DNA of 16,415 nt from Desulfobacteraceae bacterium (GCA_030615565.1 JAUWZC010000024.1:1-16415), one strand, 5' to 3'; positions 1-7,321 are shown, numbered from the stretch's first letter. Notes: generated by a model not told the origin, from the sequence alone. A program made the numbers and translations.

Positions 1-31
1 AAAACTTAGTTAATAGATCCTAATAAAATTC

Positions 32-598
32 ATGATTGTGTACAAGGGTATGAGTAATATCTCCAAAAATCCTATCACACCAACAATGGAAGATTATCTG
101 GAGGCTATATATAATCTTGCCAGGGAAAAGAGGTCTGTCCGTGTAAGGGATATTGCTAAAAAGCTTGAAGTTAAGATGCCTACTGTAACCAATATGCTCA
201 AAAACCTAAGCGAGAAAGGCCTGATTGACTATGAAAAATATGAATATCTTGAGCTTACAGAAAAAGGCTCTGATGTTGGTAGCAATATATACAAACGGCA
301 CCAAATCCTTAGAACATTTTTAGCTGATATATTAAAAATAGACTTTAATCAGGCAGATGAAGATGCCTGTAAAATGGAACATGCTGTTAGCCCATCTACA
401 ATTGAGGCATTTGTAGACTTTATGGAATTTATCGAGCATTGTCCAAGAGGAGGGACAAGCTGGCTTGATTATTTCAATGAATACAGGGTGTATGGACAGC
501 CAAAGGATAAATGTTTGGAACGAATGAAGAGGTTTGCTAACGAATATAATGCAAAGATAAAAGATATGGAAAAAGAAAAGATAGAGGGAAAACTATGA
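32..598 (+). CDS. DtxR/MntR-family metal-dependent transcriptional regulator
   Basis: This is a cytoplasmic DNA-binding repressor that senses Fe2+ or Mn2+ and probably controls the overlapping feoA. An N-terminal winged helix-turn-helix (about residues 18-80) precedes the metal-binding and dimerisation domain (about 85-150). Candidate metal ligands are D21 and E24 in MEDYLEAIY, H90, and C113-x2-E116-H117. The Asp/Glu pair resembles MntR, whereas the Cys resembles DtxR/IdeR, so the site is a hybrid. There is no C-terminal SH3-like domain beyond about residue 150, but feoA, itself an SH3-like fold, follows at once. The first ATG (32) lacks a clear Shine-Dalgarno; an in-frame ATG at 50 begins the typical family N-terminus and may be the real start. 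The family is certain; metal specificity is inferred. Confidence 0.9.
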   Translation: MIVYKGMSNISKNPITPTMEDYLEAIYNLAREKRSVRVRDIAKKLEVKMPTVTNMLKNLSEKGLIDYEKYEYLELTEKGSDVGSNIYKRHQILRTFLADILKIDFNQADEDACKMEHAVSPSTIEAFVDFMEFIEHCPRGGTSWLDYFNEYRVYGQPKDKCLERMKRFANEYNAKIKDMEKEKIEGKL

Positions 599-810
599 TG
601 CCGCTTACCATGGTTAACCCAGGACAAGAGGTAACCATGATAGATATACTCGGAGGAAGAGGTATCAGGTCAAAGCTTTACAGTATGGGCCTTATTCCAG
701 GAGTAAAACTTACAGTATTGGGAACTAGAGGTGGGCCCATTATGATTGCAGTAAATGATACAAGACTGGCCCTTGGTTTTGGTATGGCAAAGAAGATCAT
801 GGTGGAATAA
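595..810 (+). CDS. feoA: FeoA-family ferrous iron transport accessory protein
   Basis: A 71-residue SH3-like protein. The sequence shows the FeoA pattern: PG at residues 9-10, LGGRG (19-23), then SMGLIPGVKLTVLG and a C-terminal LALGFGMAKKIMVE segment. FeoA proteins are small cytoplasmic partners of the FeoB GTPase ferrous iron permease. The gene overlaps the upstream regulator by an ATGA motif, and GAGGG about 7 bases upstream supports the ATG at 595 (a second ATG follows directly at 598). No feoB lies downstream: the next gene is on the opposite strand, so FeoA here is either a partner for a remote FeoB or part of a regulator-FeoA pair. The family call is secure; the partner is unknown. Confidence 0.9.
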   Translation: MMPLTMVNPGQEVTMIDILGGRGIRSKLYSMGLIPGVKLTVLGTRGGPIMIAVNDTRLALGFGMAKKIMVE

Positions 811-854
811 ATTTTTTTAAGCATATTATTAGAGATATCTAATTAAATTAAGGC

Positions 855-998
855 AATCTAAAATGGAATTCATAAAAAAAAGAAATAACATTCATCTATA
901 ATCGGCTAATTATTCCTAGCCTTCCCAAGAGTGCTGATGAAAAAGTGGCACCTTGGCTAGGCCCTAAGAGAAAAACCAGGAATTCACATTTTTAGATT
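855..998. repeat. Miniature inverted-repeat element, ~144 bp
   Basis: Imperfect terminal inverted repeats: left arm AATCTAAAATGGAATTC (855-871) matches the reverse complement of 980-998, AATCTAAAAATGTGAATTC, apart from two bases. Inside is a second compound stem: CCTAGCC (915-921) with GGCTAGG (955-961), AAG (927-929) with CTT (952-954), and GTGC (931-934) with GCAC (948-951). No coding capacity. It fills nearly all of the gap between the convergent feoA and phosphatase genes, so it could also act as a transcription-ending structure. Whether it is mobile cannot be judged from one copy. Confidence 0.5.
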
Positions 999-1009
999 AA
1001 AAAAATGGC

Positions 1010-1660
1010 TTATTTAGGTCTAACTGAATGAAATTTTTCTTCTGGAAGCTCCAGGCAGGTTAAATAATTTCCAAAAACTGCTCCAGTATCTATACCTATT
1101 TTATTTTTCATGATCAAAGGGCTATTCAGTGGGGTATGTCCAAATATGACCACCTTACCAAAATCATAATTGGAATAAATAAATTCCTCTCTAATCCAAA
1201 TCATATCATTCAGGTCTTGATCCTCAATACTTATATTAGGTCGAAAACCAGCATGGACAATATAGTATTGCTCAAGTTCTATCATGGACAAAAGTGAAGA
1301 ATAAAAGTCAAGATGAGAAGATGGAATAAGCGCATCATCTTGACTTCGCCTCACTTCCTCATAGCTTTTAAGGGTAGAAAGGCCTCCGTTTAATAGGGAA
1401 CTCTGGGAATCAACACCTGACAAATAATCAAGAAACATCTGCTCATGGTTTCCGATAAGACATTGAATTAAGGAAGAGCTCTCTTTTAATTGTAAAATAA
1501 AATCGACAACACTTTTAGAATCTTCCCCTCTGTCAATATAGTCTCCGATAAAAATGAGCCGATCATTGGCTGAGTTCCACTCTATTTTATCAATAAGCCT
1601 TTTGAGCATATCCAAACAACCATGAATATCCCCGACAATAAATATCTTTTCTGCACTCAT
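1010..1660 (-). CDS. PPP-family metallophosphoesterase (serine/threonine phosphatase or Ap4A hydrolase-like)
   Basis: A complete 216-residue calcineurin-like phosphoesterase with all signature blocks of the bacterial PPP family: GDIHG (10-14), GDYIDRG (39-45), GNHEQ (70-74), HAGFRP (136-141) and GHTP (174-177). The metal ligands D11, H13, D40, N71, H136 and H175 are all present. WIRE (155-158) before the last block is usual for the PrpA/ApaH-like branch. Likely activity is hydrolysis of phosphoprotein Ser/Thr esters or of dinucleoside polyphosphates; the sequence does not discriminate. It is monocistronic and convergent with feoA. Length is normal for small bacterial members, with no frame damage. 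Confidence 0.88.
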   Translation of the reverse strand: MSAEKIFIVGDIHGCLDMLKRLIDKIEWNSANDRLIFIGDYIDRGEDSKSVVDFILQLKESSSLIQCLIGNHEQMFLDYLSGVDSQSSLLNGGLSTLKSYEEVRRSQDDALIPSSHLDFYSSLLSMIELEQYYIVHAGFRPNISIEDQDLNDMIWIREEFIYSNYDFGKVVIFGHTPLNSPLIMKNKIGIDTGAVFGNYLTCLELPEEKFHSVRPK

Positions 1661-1897
1661 AAATAACCTTTAACAAAGATAAAGGAATGCTACAAAATTT
1701 TGAGTCATTATATAAAAGGCTTTTAATAAATAATCAAGTAGGATATTTATTCAGTGTCTTTTGTTTGTTGTCAATAGGTATAGTTAACGTTATTAGTTTA
1801 TAGTCATTTGTCACTTGTAAGGATAGCTATAGTTAGATATTTAACCAATGACTAACAACAAATGGCCAATGACATCGCCTTTTAGGGGTAAAGCTTT
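1661..1897. other. Divergent intergenic region with degenerate CAATGAC-type repeats
   Basis: Separates the minus-strand phosphatase from rdgB and must hold both promoters, none of which I can fix. Between about 1750 and 1875 there are several degenerate copies of a short word related to CAATGAC/GTCATTTG (for example AGTCATTTGTCA near 1802, CCAATGACTAACAA near 1845 and GGCCAATGACAT near 1864), some in inverted orientation. This is low-complexity repeat DNA rather than a recognisable regulatory element. Confidence 0.4.
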
Positions 1898-2509
1898 ATG
1901 TCAAAAATAGTTTTAGTTCTGGCAACCCATAATAGAGGAAAAAAAAGAGAGTTTGAACTACTTTTTAAGGAACTTTCTATAGAGATTAAAGGTCTTTCTG
2001 AATTTCAAAGGATTCCTGAATTTGAAGAAGAAGGAAGCACATTTGAAAAAATTGTTATAAATAAGGCAAAATTTGTATCAAGAATACTTGATGTACCTGT
2101 CCTTGCAGATGACTCGGGCCTTGTAGTAGAAGCATTAAATGGAGCGCCGGGCATCCTTTCAGCACGCTATGCTGGAAAATCAGCTACCGATTATCAAAAC
2201 AACCATAAACTTATTGAGGAAATGAGAGGGAAAGAGAATAGAAATGCCATCTTTGTTTGTTCTATTGCTATATCCAAACCAACTGGTCAGGTTTTAACTT
2301 ATACTGGAAGTTGCTCTGGGATAATTTTACATGAACCTGCAGGGACAAATGGTTTTGGATATGATCCCTTTTTTTATTATTCTCCCCTTGGCAAGACATT
2401 TGCTCAATTATCAGTAGAAGAAAAAAGTAGAGTGAGTCATAGAGGGCAGGCCATAAGAAAACTAAAGGATGATTTTAAAAAGGTATTGATTTGGTTTGAA
2501 GACAGATAA
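1898..2509 (+). CDS. rdgB: XTP/dITP diphosphatase (RdgB/Ham1 family)
   Basis: Non-canonical purine NTP pyrophosphatase: converts XTP, ITP and dITP to the monophosphate and PPi, keeping deaminated purines out of nucleic acids. All family blocks are visible: ATHNRGKKREF (9-19), the acidic VLADDSGLVVEAL (68-80) with NGAPGILSARYAG following, NGFGYDPFF (151-159), and the C-terminal SHRGQA (180-185) that contacts the base. At 203 residues it is full length. The start is preceded only by a weak purine stretch (AGGGGTAAAG). It stands alone, between a repeat-rich upstream gap and the diaphorase operon 95 bases downstream. With maf at 13351 it is one of two house-cleaning NTP pyrophosphatases in the window. 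Confidence 0.95.
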   Translation: MSKIVLVLATHNRGKKREFELLFKELSIEIKGLSEFQRIPEFEEEGSTFEKIVINKAKFVSRILDVPVLADDSGLVVEALNGAPGILSARYAGKSATDYQNNHKLIEEMRGKENRNAIFVCSIAISKPTGQVLTYTGSCSGIILHEPAGTNGFGYDPFFYYSPLGKTFAQLSVEEKSRVSHRGQAIRKLKDDFKKVLIWFEDR

Positions 2510-2604
2510 GCCCAATATCTACACAATTCTCCCATCTTTCTCCTTGACCTCTAAAAAACTTTTAAAATAAAATAATTTGGTTAATTTAAAAAAAGGAAAT
2601 ATCT

Positions 2605-3135
2605 ATGAATGATACAGCTGAAGATGAAGAAGACGCAATGTTAAAGGATATAACCTCAATGCTTACTTATTTTGAAAAACATAGGGGTAATCTTATACCT
2701 ATCTTACAATCAATCCAAGAAAAACACCAGTATCTTTCTCCTTTAGCCCTACAAATGGTGGCCAGACATCTTAAAGTGTCTAGCTGTGATGTTTATGGAG
2801 TGGCCACATTTTACAATCAGTTTAGGTTCCATCCCCCAGGTGAACACCAGATCAAGGCCTGCCTTGGGACAGCCTGTCACGTTAGGGGTGGTGATATAAT
2901 CCTTGAAAATTTTGAACGCAAGCTTGATATTAAGGCGGGTGAAACCACCCCAGACAGGGAATTTAGCATTGATAGAGTGGCCTGCGTAGGATGTTGCGCC
3001 CTAGCACCTGTTGCCATAGTTGATGATACAGTTTATGGGCATATGGCCCCAAGCAAGGTAGAGGGACTTATCCTGGGTTTTGAGATTGAAAAAGAAAGGG
3101 AAAAAAGAAAAAAGCAGTCAAATGAATCAAAATAG
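2605..3135 (+). CDS. NuoE/HoxE-like thioredoxin-fold [2Fe-2S] subunit of an NADH diaphorase
   Basis: This small subunit carries one [2Fe-2S] cluster next to the flavin subunit. After a helical N-terminal part comes VYGVATFYNQFRF (63-75), diagnostic of NuoE/HoxE/HndA, then the cluster ligands C86-x4-C91 (CLGTAC) and C127-x3-C131 (CVGCC). A C-terminal tail rich in Lys/Glu (160-176) is variable in the family. AAGGAAAT sits 8 bases before the ATG. Its 3' end overlaps the flavin subunit gene by 14 bases, indicating translational coupling in a hoxE-hoxF-hoxU order. Electron transfer between NADH-FMN and the complex is family knowledge; the final partner is not encoded nearby. Confidence 0.9.
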   Translation: MNDTAEDEEDAMLKDITSMLTYFEKHRGNLIPILQSIQEKHQYLSPLALQMVARHLKVSSCDVYGVATFYNQFRFHPPGEHQIKACLGTACHVRGGDIILENFERKLDIKAGETTPDREFSIDRVACVGCCALAPVAIVDDTVYGHMAPSKVEGLILGFEIEKEREKRKKQSNESK

Positions 3136-5050
3136 TAAAAAAAAATTAACGGAGGTGTTTGCTTCCATAAAGACAGAGGCAGATAAACGCTTCAAAGAGA
3201 TAAAGGGAGATGATGATCAAAATATTTTAATTGGTATGGCAACATGTGGTCTGGCATCTGGTGCAATAGAGGTAAAGGCTGCATTTGAAGAAGCCATAGC
3301 AGAGAGAAAAATCAATGCCCATATTATGCCTGTGGGCTGTTTAGGGCATTGCTATGCCGAACCCCTAGTTTTAATTGAGAAGCCCGGATTTCCACCTATC
3401 CTTTACCACAATGTAACACCTGGAAAGGCACGACTTCTAGTAAAGGCCTTTTTAGAAGAAGGTGACCCAGTTTTTGAGCATATATTAGGGTCCATGGAAG
3501 AAAATGACATTATACCCTCAGTCATGGAATTCCAGCGCTTCAATCAAGAAAAAAGGATAGTTATGGCCAACAGTGGTTTAATTGACCCAGAGGATATCTA
3601 TCACTACATAGCAAAGGGCGGATATTCTGCCCTTGTCAAGGCACTCACCTTAGAACCAGAGAAGATTATAAATGAGATTCAAGAATCAGGCCTTAGAGGG
3701 AGAGGAGGTGCAGGTTTCTTAACAGGCAAAAAGTGGCAATTAACACGAGATGTCAATGAAAAAGATAAGTTCGTTATATGTAATGCAGACGAAGGAGACC
3801 CAGGTGCTTATATGGATAGGACTCTCCTTGAAAGCAATCCCCATCAGATCATTGAAGGTATGGCCATCAACGCTTATGCGATTGGAGCCGAAAAAGCGAT
3901 CACTTATATCAGGGCAGAATATCCCCTCGCTGTGAAAGTGACTAAAAAGGCAATTGAACAAGCAAAAGAGATAGGGCTCTTAGGGAAAGGAATATTGGGT
4001 ACAGACTTTAATTTAGACATAGTTATATTTCAGGGATCAGGGGCCTTTGTTTGTGGAGAAGAAACAGCCCTCATACAGTCAATTCAAGGCGAAAGAGGGA
4101 TGCCTCAACCAAGGCCACCCTACCCTTCCCAAAGAGGTTTGTTTGGAAAACCCACAATAATAAATAATGTTAAAACCTTTGGATCTATACCACCTATATT
4201 AAAAAAGGGAGCCCAGTGGTTCAGAGGGGTTGGTACGGAAAAAAGTCCTGGTACAGCAATATTCTCTGTAGTGGGAAATATTGTGCATGCCGGCTTAGTG
4301 GAAATCCCTATGGGGATTTCCCTCAGAAGCCTTATCTTTGACATCTGTGGAGGTATTCCAGAACAAAAGAAATTTAAGGCTGTTCAGATTGGCGGCCCTT
4401 CTGGAGGGTGCCTGCCTGAGCATTTTCTAGATACCCCCATTGATTTTGATTCTCTAACACTAGCTGGGGCAATGATGGGATCAGGCGGTATTGTTGTCAT
4501 GGATGAGGATACATGCATGGTAGATGTAGCCAGATATTTTCTTGACTTCACCCAAAAGGAGTCATGCGGAAAATGTACATTCTGTAGAATAGGGACCAAA
4601 CACCTTCTGGATATCTTAGAGAGAATAATAACAGGAAAAGGCAAGGAGGGCGATATTGAACTGTTAGAGAGACTAAGCATAGATATAAAGGAAGGCTCCC
4701 TGTGTGGATTAGGGAAAACAGCCCCTAATCCAGTTTTAACAACTATTAGGTATTTCAGAGATGAATATGAGGCACATATCAGAGAAAAACGCTGCCCTGC
4801 CATGATGTGTAGAGCATTAACAGCATATTATATCGATTTAGATAGATGTGCCCGGGGCTGTGATGCCTGTGTTGGAAGCTGCCCGACTGAGGCAATCTTT
4901 ACTACCAGAGATAGAAAGAAGGGTATTGACCAAACATTGTGTGTTAAATGCGGAGAATGTATGACCTCTTGTCCAGTCGAATATGATGCTGTAATAAAGG
5001 TTTCTCCTCCCGAATTAGCACCTAAAATTGAACGCCCAGAGGAAGGGTAA
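3122..5050 (+). CDS. NuoF/HoxF-like NADH-binding FMN iron-sulfur subunit with N-terminal HndB-like and C-terminal ferredoxin domains
   Basis: The NADH-oxidising or NAD+-reducing core of a cytoplasmic diaphorase. I prefer the ATG at 3122 (642 residues); an upstream in-frame TTG at 3080 is unlikely. Domain order: a thioredoxin-like region with C42, C73 and C77 (three cysteines, as in HndB-type domains); FMN-binding GRGGAGF (~193-199); NADH-binding NADEGDPGAYMDR (221-233); GSGAFVCGEETAL (from 305); an SLBB region; the 4Fe-4S site C482-x2-C485-x2-C488 with C528; and a 2x[4Fe-4S] ferredoxin at ~570-625. The last resembles HndC/HydB rather than Complex I NuoF. In its first cluster the spacing is C576-x3-C580-x2-C583-x3-C587, one residue more than the usual CxxC; the second cluster (C607, C610, C613, C617) is canonical. 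Confidence 0.93.
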   Translation: MNQNSKKKLTEVFASIKTEADKRFKEIKGDDDQNILIGMATCGLASGAIEVKAAFEEAIAERKINAHIMPVGCLGHCYAEPLVLIEKPGFPPILYHNVTPGKARLLVKAFLEEGDPVFEHILGSMEENDIIPSVMEFQRFNQEKRIVMANSGLIDPEDIYHYIAKGGYSALVKALTLEPEKIINEIQESGLRGRGGAGFLTGKKWQLTRDVNEKDKFVICNADEGDPGAYMDRTLLESNPHQIIEGMAINAYAIGAEKAITYIRAEYPLAVKVTKKAIEQAKEIGLLGKGILGTDFNLDIVIFQGSGAFVCGEETALIQSIQGERGMPQPRPPYPSQRGLFGKPTIINNVKTFGSIPPILKKGAQWFRGVGTEKSPGTAIFSVVGNIVHAGLVEIPMGISLRSLIFDICGGIPEQKKFKAVQIGGPSGGCLPEHFLDTPIDFDSLTLAGAMMGSGGIVVMDEDTCMVDVARYFLDFTQKESCGKCTFCRIGTKHLLDILERIITGKGKEGDIELLERLSIDIKEGSLCGLGKTAPNPVLTTIRYFRDEYEAHIREKRCPAMMCRALTAYYIDLDRCARGCDACVGSCPTEAIFTTRDRKKGIDQTLCVKCGECMTSCPVEYDAVIKVSPPELAPKIERPEEG

Positions 5051-5053
5051 ACA

Positions 5054-5836
5054 ATGATCAAATTGATAGTCGATAATAATGAAATTGAAGTCGAAGAGGG
5101 GATGACTGTTCTTCAGGCATGCTTAGATAACGAAATTTATATCCCCAATCTCTGCTACCTAAAGGAGATGGATAATCCACCAGGCTCTTGCAGACTCTGC
5201 TTGGTTGAAATTGATGGATATAACCAACCTATAACCTCCTGTACAGTGAAGGTTGAAGAAGGGATGGTTGTCAGGTCCAATACAGAGCATATCAGAAAAT
5301 TGCAGAGAACCGCCTTTGAACTTCTTCTCTCTGTCCATCATGTAGATTGCAAGAATTGTCCTGCTAACAGAAAATGTGAACTGCAGCGCATTGCTAAATT
5401 CTTACATTTCGGATTAAAACTCAAAAGGCTTGAGCCACTTGATAGAGAGATAAAGGTAGAGGGAGATCACCCTTTTCTGGAATATGTTCCTAACAGATGT
5501 GTTTTGTGTGGCAGATGTGTCTTTGTTTGTAAGAAAAAAAATGGTCAAGCTATGTTAAGCTTTGCAAAAAAGGGATTTGATACTGTGATAAGTTTCTTTG
5601 GCGAGGATAATAGTGCCAGGGTTTCTTGCGAGGAATGTTATGCCTGTGCAGAAATCTGCCCTGTTGGCGCCCTTTTAGTAAAAAACAGCAAGCGATCAGC
5701 TCACCAAAGGCTTGCTAAAAATAATAATAGTCAACGACCCCGCCCTTCCGGGCGGGGCTTGAAAAAAGGAAATAATTCATTAGCCGCCTCCATCCCCACC
5801 CTCCCGGGTGGGGCATTAAAGGGCGGCGGTAAATAA
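5054..5836 (+). CDS. HoxU/NuoG N-terminal-like iron-sulfur subunit with a repeat-derived C-terminal tail
   Basis: A 260-residue electron-wire subunit. Plant-type [2Fe-2S] ferredoxin: C34, C46, C49, C63. NuoG-type His-Cys [4Fe-4S] site: H95-x3-C99-x2-C102-x5-C108. Two classical [4Fe-4S] sites: C149/152/155/159 and C192/195/198/202. The protein stops where HydA or HndD would continue into an H-cluster domain and NuoG into a molybdopterin fold, so this is the HoxU size class. The gene starts 3 bases after the flavin subunit stop. Residues from about 226 to the end (SQRPRP…GGGK) are encoded by copy 1 of the 105 bp palindromic element; removing the element leaves …AKNNN directly followed by TAA. 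The natural partner (hydrogenase or other oxidoreductase) is absent from the window. Confidence 0.9.
   Translation: MIKLIVDNNEIEVEEGMTVLQACLDNEIYIPNLCYLKEMDNPPGSCRLCLVEIDGYNQPITSCTVKVEEGMVVRSNTEHIRKLQRTAFELLLSVHHVDCKNCPANRKCELQRIAKFLHFGLKLKRLEPLDREIKVEGDHPFLEYVPNRCVLCGRCVFVCKKKNGQAMLSFAKKGFDTVISFFGEDNSARVSCEECYACAEICPVGALLVKNSKRSAHQRLAKNNNSQRPRPSGRGLKKGNNSLAASIPTLPGGALKGGGK
5729..5833 (+). repeat. Protein-coding palindromic element, copy 1 (3' end of the hoxU-like gene)
   Basis: A 105 bp GC-rich element nearly identical to copies at 12334-12438 and 13211-13315. Two hairpins: CCCCGCCC (5738-5745) / GGGCGGGG (5750-5757), and CCCCACCC (5794-5801) / GGGTGGGG (5806-5813). The second lies inside an outer stem GCCGCC (5783-5788) / GGCGGC (5822-5827). 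It is read in frame as the last 35 residues of the hoxU-like protein, and the host stop TAA follows at once. The other two plus-strand frames have stops. As an RNA hairpin array between hoxU and yggS it could also affect transcript stability or coupling. Confidence 0.9.
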
Positions 5837-5862
5837 CATAATCATCCAGAAGTGGAGGAGTA

Positions 5863-6528
5863 ATGATAACAGAAAATGTCAAGCGCTTGCTTAATGAGCT
5901 ACCAGAAGGTGTCACACTGCTTGCAGCTGCTAAAGAGAGAAGCGCTGATGAGATATCCGAGGCAATAAAGGCTGGGATTACAATGATAGGAGAAAACTAT
6001 TTTCAAGATACCCTAAGGGTAATTAATGATGTAGAAGAAAAAGCTGAATGGCACTTTATTGGACATTTGCAGACAAATAAGGTAAAAAAGGTAATTGATA
6101 TCTTCGACATGATCGAATCCGTTGACTCACTGAAATTGGCCAAAGAGATAGAAAAATGGTGTAAGAAGCGAAATAAAACCATGCCCATATTGATTGAGGT
6201 CAATAGTGGTGAAGAAAACCAAAAAACCGGGGTAGCCCCAAAGGATGTGGCACAACTAATAAAAGAAATTTCTTCACTTAATTATGTAAAGATTATGGGA
6301 TTGATGACCATGGGACCGAGATTTGGAGATCCAGAGGAATCACGTCCTTATTTTATAAAAACAAGGGAGATATTCGAACAGATCAAGGATTTTCACCCAC
6401 CAAATGTGGAAATGAAATATCTTTCCATGGGCATGACAAATTCTTATAAGGTTGCTATTGAGGAGGGAGCAAATTTGGTAAGGATAGGGAATAGGATATT
6501 TGGCGAAAGAGAAGGAAGCTATAATTGA
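5863..6528 (+). CDS. yggS: YggS/PLPBP-family pyridoxal phosphate homeostasis protein
   Basis: A 221-residue TIM-barrel PLP-binding protein of the YggS/PROSC family, which buffers PLP and affects amino-acid and keto-acid pools without a clear enzymatic activity. The PLP lysine is K24 in LLAAAKERS; further family blocks are GENYFQD (~43-49), WHFIGHLQTNKVK (~64-76), the VNSGEENQKTG segment, MGLMTMGP, LSMGMTNSYKVAIEEGANLVRIGNRIFGER near the C-terminus. GGAGGAG upstream of ATG 5863 is a strong ribosome binding site. The gene lies 26 bases after the hoxU-like stop, just beyond the palindromic element, and overlaps the following ttcA-like gene by TTGA. The operon location may reflect only housekeeping clustering. 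Confidence 0.95.
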   Translation: MITENVKRLLNELPEGVTLLAAAKERSADEISEAIKAGITMIGENYFQDTLRVINDVEEKAEWHFIGHLQTNKVKKVIDIFDMIESVDSLKLAKEIEKWCKKRNKTMPILIEVNSGEENQKTGVAPKDVAQLIKEISSLNYVKIMGLMTMGPRFGDPEESRPYFIKTREIFEQIKDFHPPNVEMKYLSMGMTNSYKVAIEEGANLVRIGNRIFGEREGSYN

Positions 6529-7292
6529 GCTATGCTGCTAAAGAGATGAAGCGACTTGTAGGTAAAGCTATCTCTAATTTTCAAATGATAGGAGATGGCG
6601 ATAGAATATTGGTTGCTATTTCAGGCGGTCAGGATAGTTTGGCCCTTTTATGGTTACTAAGAGATCGTTTAACAAGGATTCCTATTAATTATGACATAAA
6701 AGCAGTTCATGTAGAATTAGGCTTTGGGCAACATACGGGAAAAAGTATGGAGGATTTTTTCAATGTAAACGGTTTTGATTACTGTATCATCAAAAGTAGA
6801 TTTGGGGAACGTGCCCATGCAAAAGAAAACAAGGAAAATCCATGTTTTCTCTGCTCACGCCTGAGAAGAAAAGCCATATTTGAAACGGCGGCAGAACTTG
6901 AATGCAACAAGATAGCATTTGGACATCAGAAAGATGATTTCATAGAGACGTTTTTTTTAAACCTCTTTTTTGCAGGATCAATAGATACGATCCAGCCTTT
7001 ACAAGAGTTATTTAACGGAAAGCTATCCATTATAAGGCCACTCTATCTGTTAAATAAGAGTATTATCAAAAGATATGCTGATGAGATGAGATTCCCTGAG
7101 ATAGATAGTGGCTGCCCTACAGCAAGATCATCAAAAAGAGTACAGATCAGGTCCCTGCTTTCGAACCTTTATCAAACAAATAAAAAGATAAAAGGAAATA
7201 TATTTAATGCATTAATGAAACATTTACCGTTAACCGTTGACCGTTATCCGTATGCGTTGCCCGATATCCATCGGAAAACGGTGAACGGATAA
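6525..7292 (+). CDS. TtcA-family PP-loop tRNA thiolation enzyme
   Basis: ATP-dependent PP-loop protein related to TtcA, which makes 2-thiocytidine in tRNA using a [4Fe-4S] cluster. SGGQDS at 33-38 is the PP-loop. C107-x2-C110 (PCFLCSRLRR) and C197 (SGCPT) fit the cluster ligands, and GHQKDDFIETFFLN (133-146) is the second ATP-site block. The TTG start at 6525 overlaps the yggS stop as TTGA and has AAGGAAG eight bases upstream; an ATG at 6546 has no such site. At 255 residues it is shorter than Escherichia coli TtcA. The last ~22 codons (LTVDRYPYALPDIHRKTVNG region) are read from an ACCGTTA-type repeat and hairpin, so the C-terminus may not be conserved. Which tRNA base is modified is not shown. 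Confidence 0.88.
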   Translation: MSYAAKEMKRLVGKAISNFQMIGDGDRILVAISGGQDSLALLWLLRDRLTRIPINYDIKAVHVELGFGQHTGKSMEDFFNVNGFDYCIIKSRFGERAHAKENKENPCFLCSRLRRKAIFETAAELECNKIAFGHQKDDFIETFFLNLFFAGSIDTIQPLQELFNGKLSIIRPLYLLNKSIIKRYADEMRFPEIDSGCPTARSSKRVQIRSLLSNLYQTNKKIKGNIFNALMKHLPLTVDRYPYALPDIHRKTVNG

Positions 7293-7293
7293 C
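7226..7293. repeat. ACCGTTA heptamer repeat with inverted repeat at the ttcA 3' end
   Basis: Three tandem heptamers, ACCGTTA ACCGTTG ACCGTTA, then TCCGTAT (7226-7253). GTTATCCGT (7243-7251) pairs perfectly with ACGGATAAC (7285-7293), enclosing CCGAT (7261-7265) / ATCGG (7270-7274). The stop codon of the ttcA-like gene (7290-7292) lies in the right arm. There is only a short T run (TTTT, 7302-7305) downstream, so a terminator role is weak. Confidence 0.65.
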
Positions 7294-7321
7294 AGATACC
7301 TTTTAGCTTTAGGCACTTAAG

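Noticed and set aside
6..23. TTAG-N10-CTAA as a DtxR-type operator before the first gene
   Set aside because: Only the outer tetranucleotides match the DtxR box, with the wrong total spacing; chance is likely in AT-rich DNA.
915..961. Stem structure after feoA considered as a riboswitch
   Set aside because: It lies downstream of feoA and antisense to or after genes rather than in a 5' leader, and matches no known aptamer core I recognise.
3080..3121. Upstream TTG start for the HoxF-like gene
   Set aside because: It would add a Lys-rich run (MRLKKKGKKEK) in the overlapping end of hoxE with no ribosome binding site; the ATG at 3122 is more typical.
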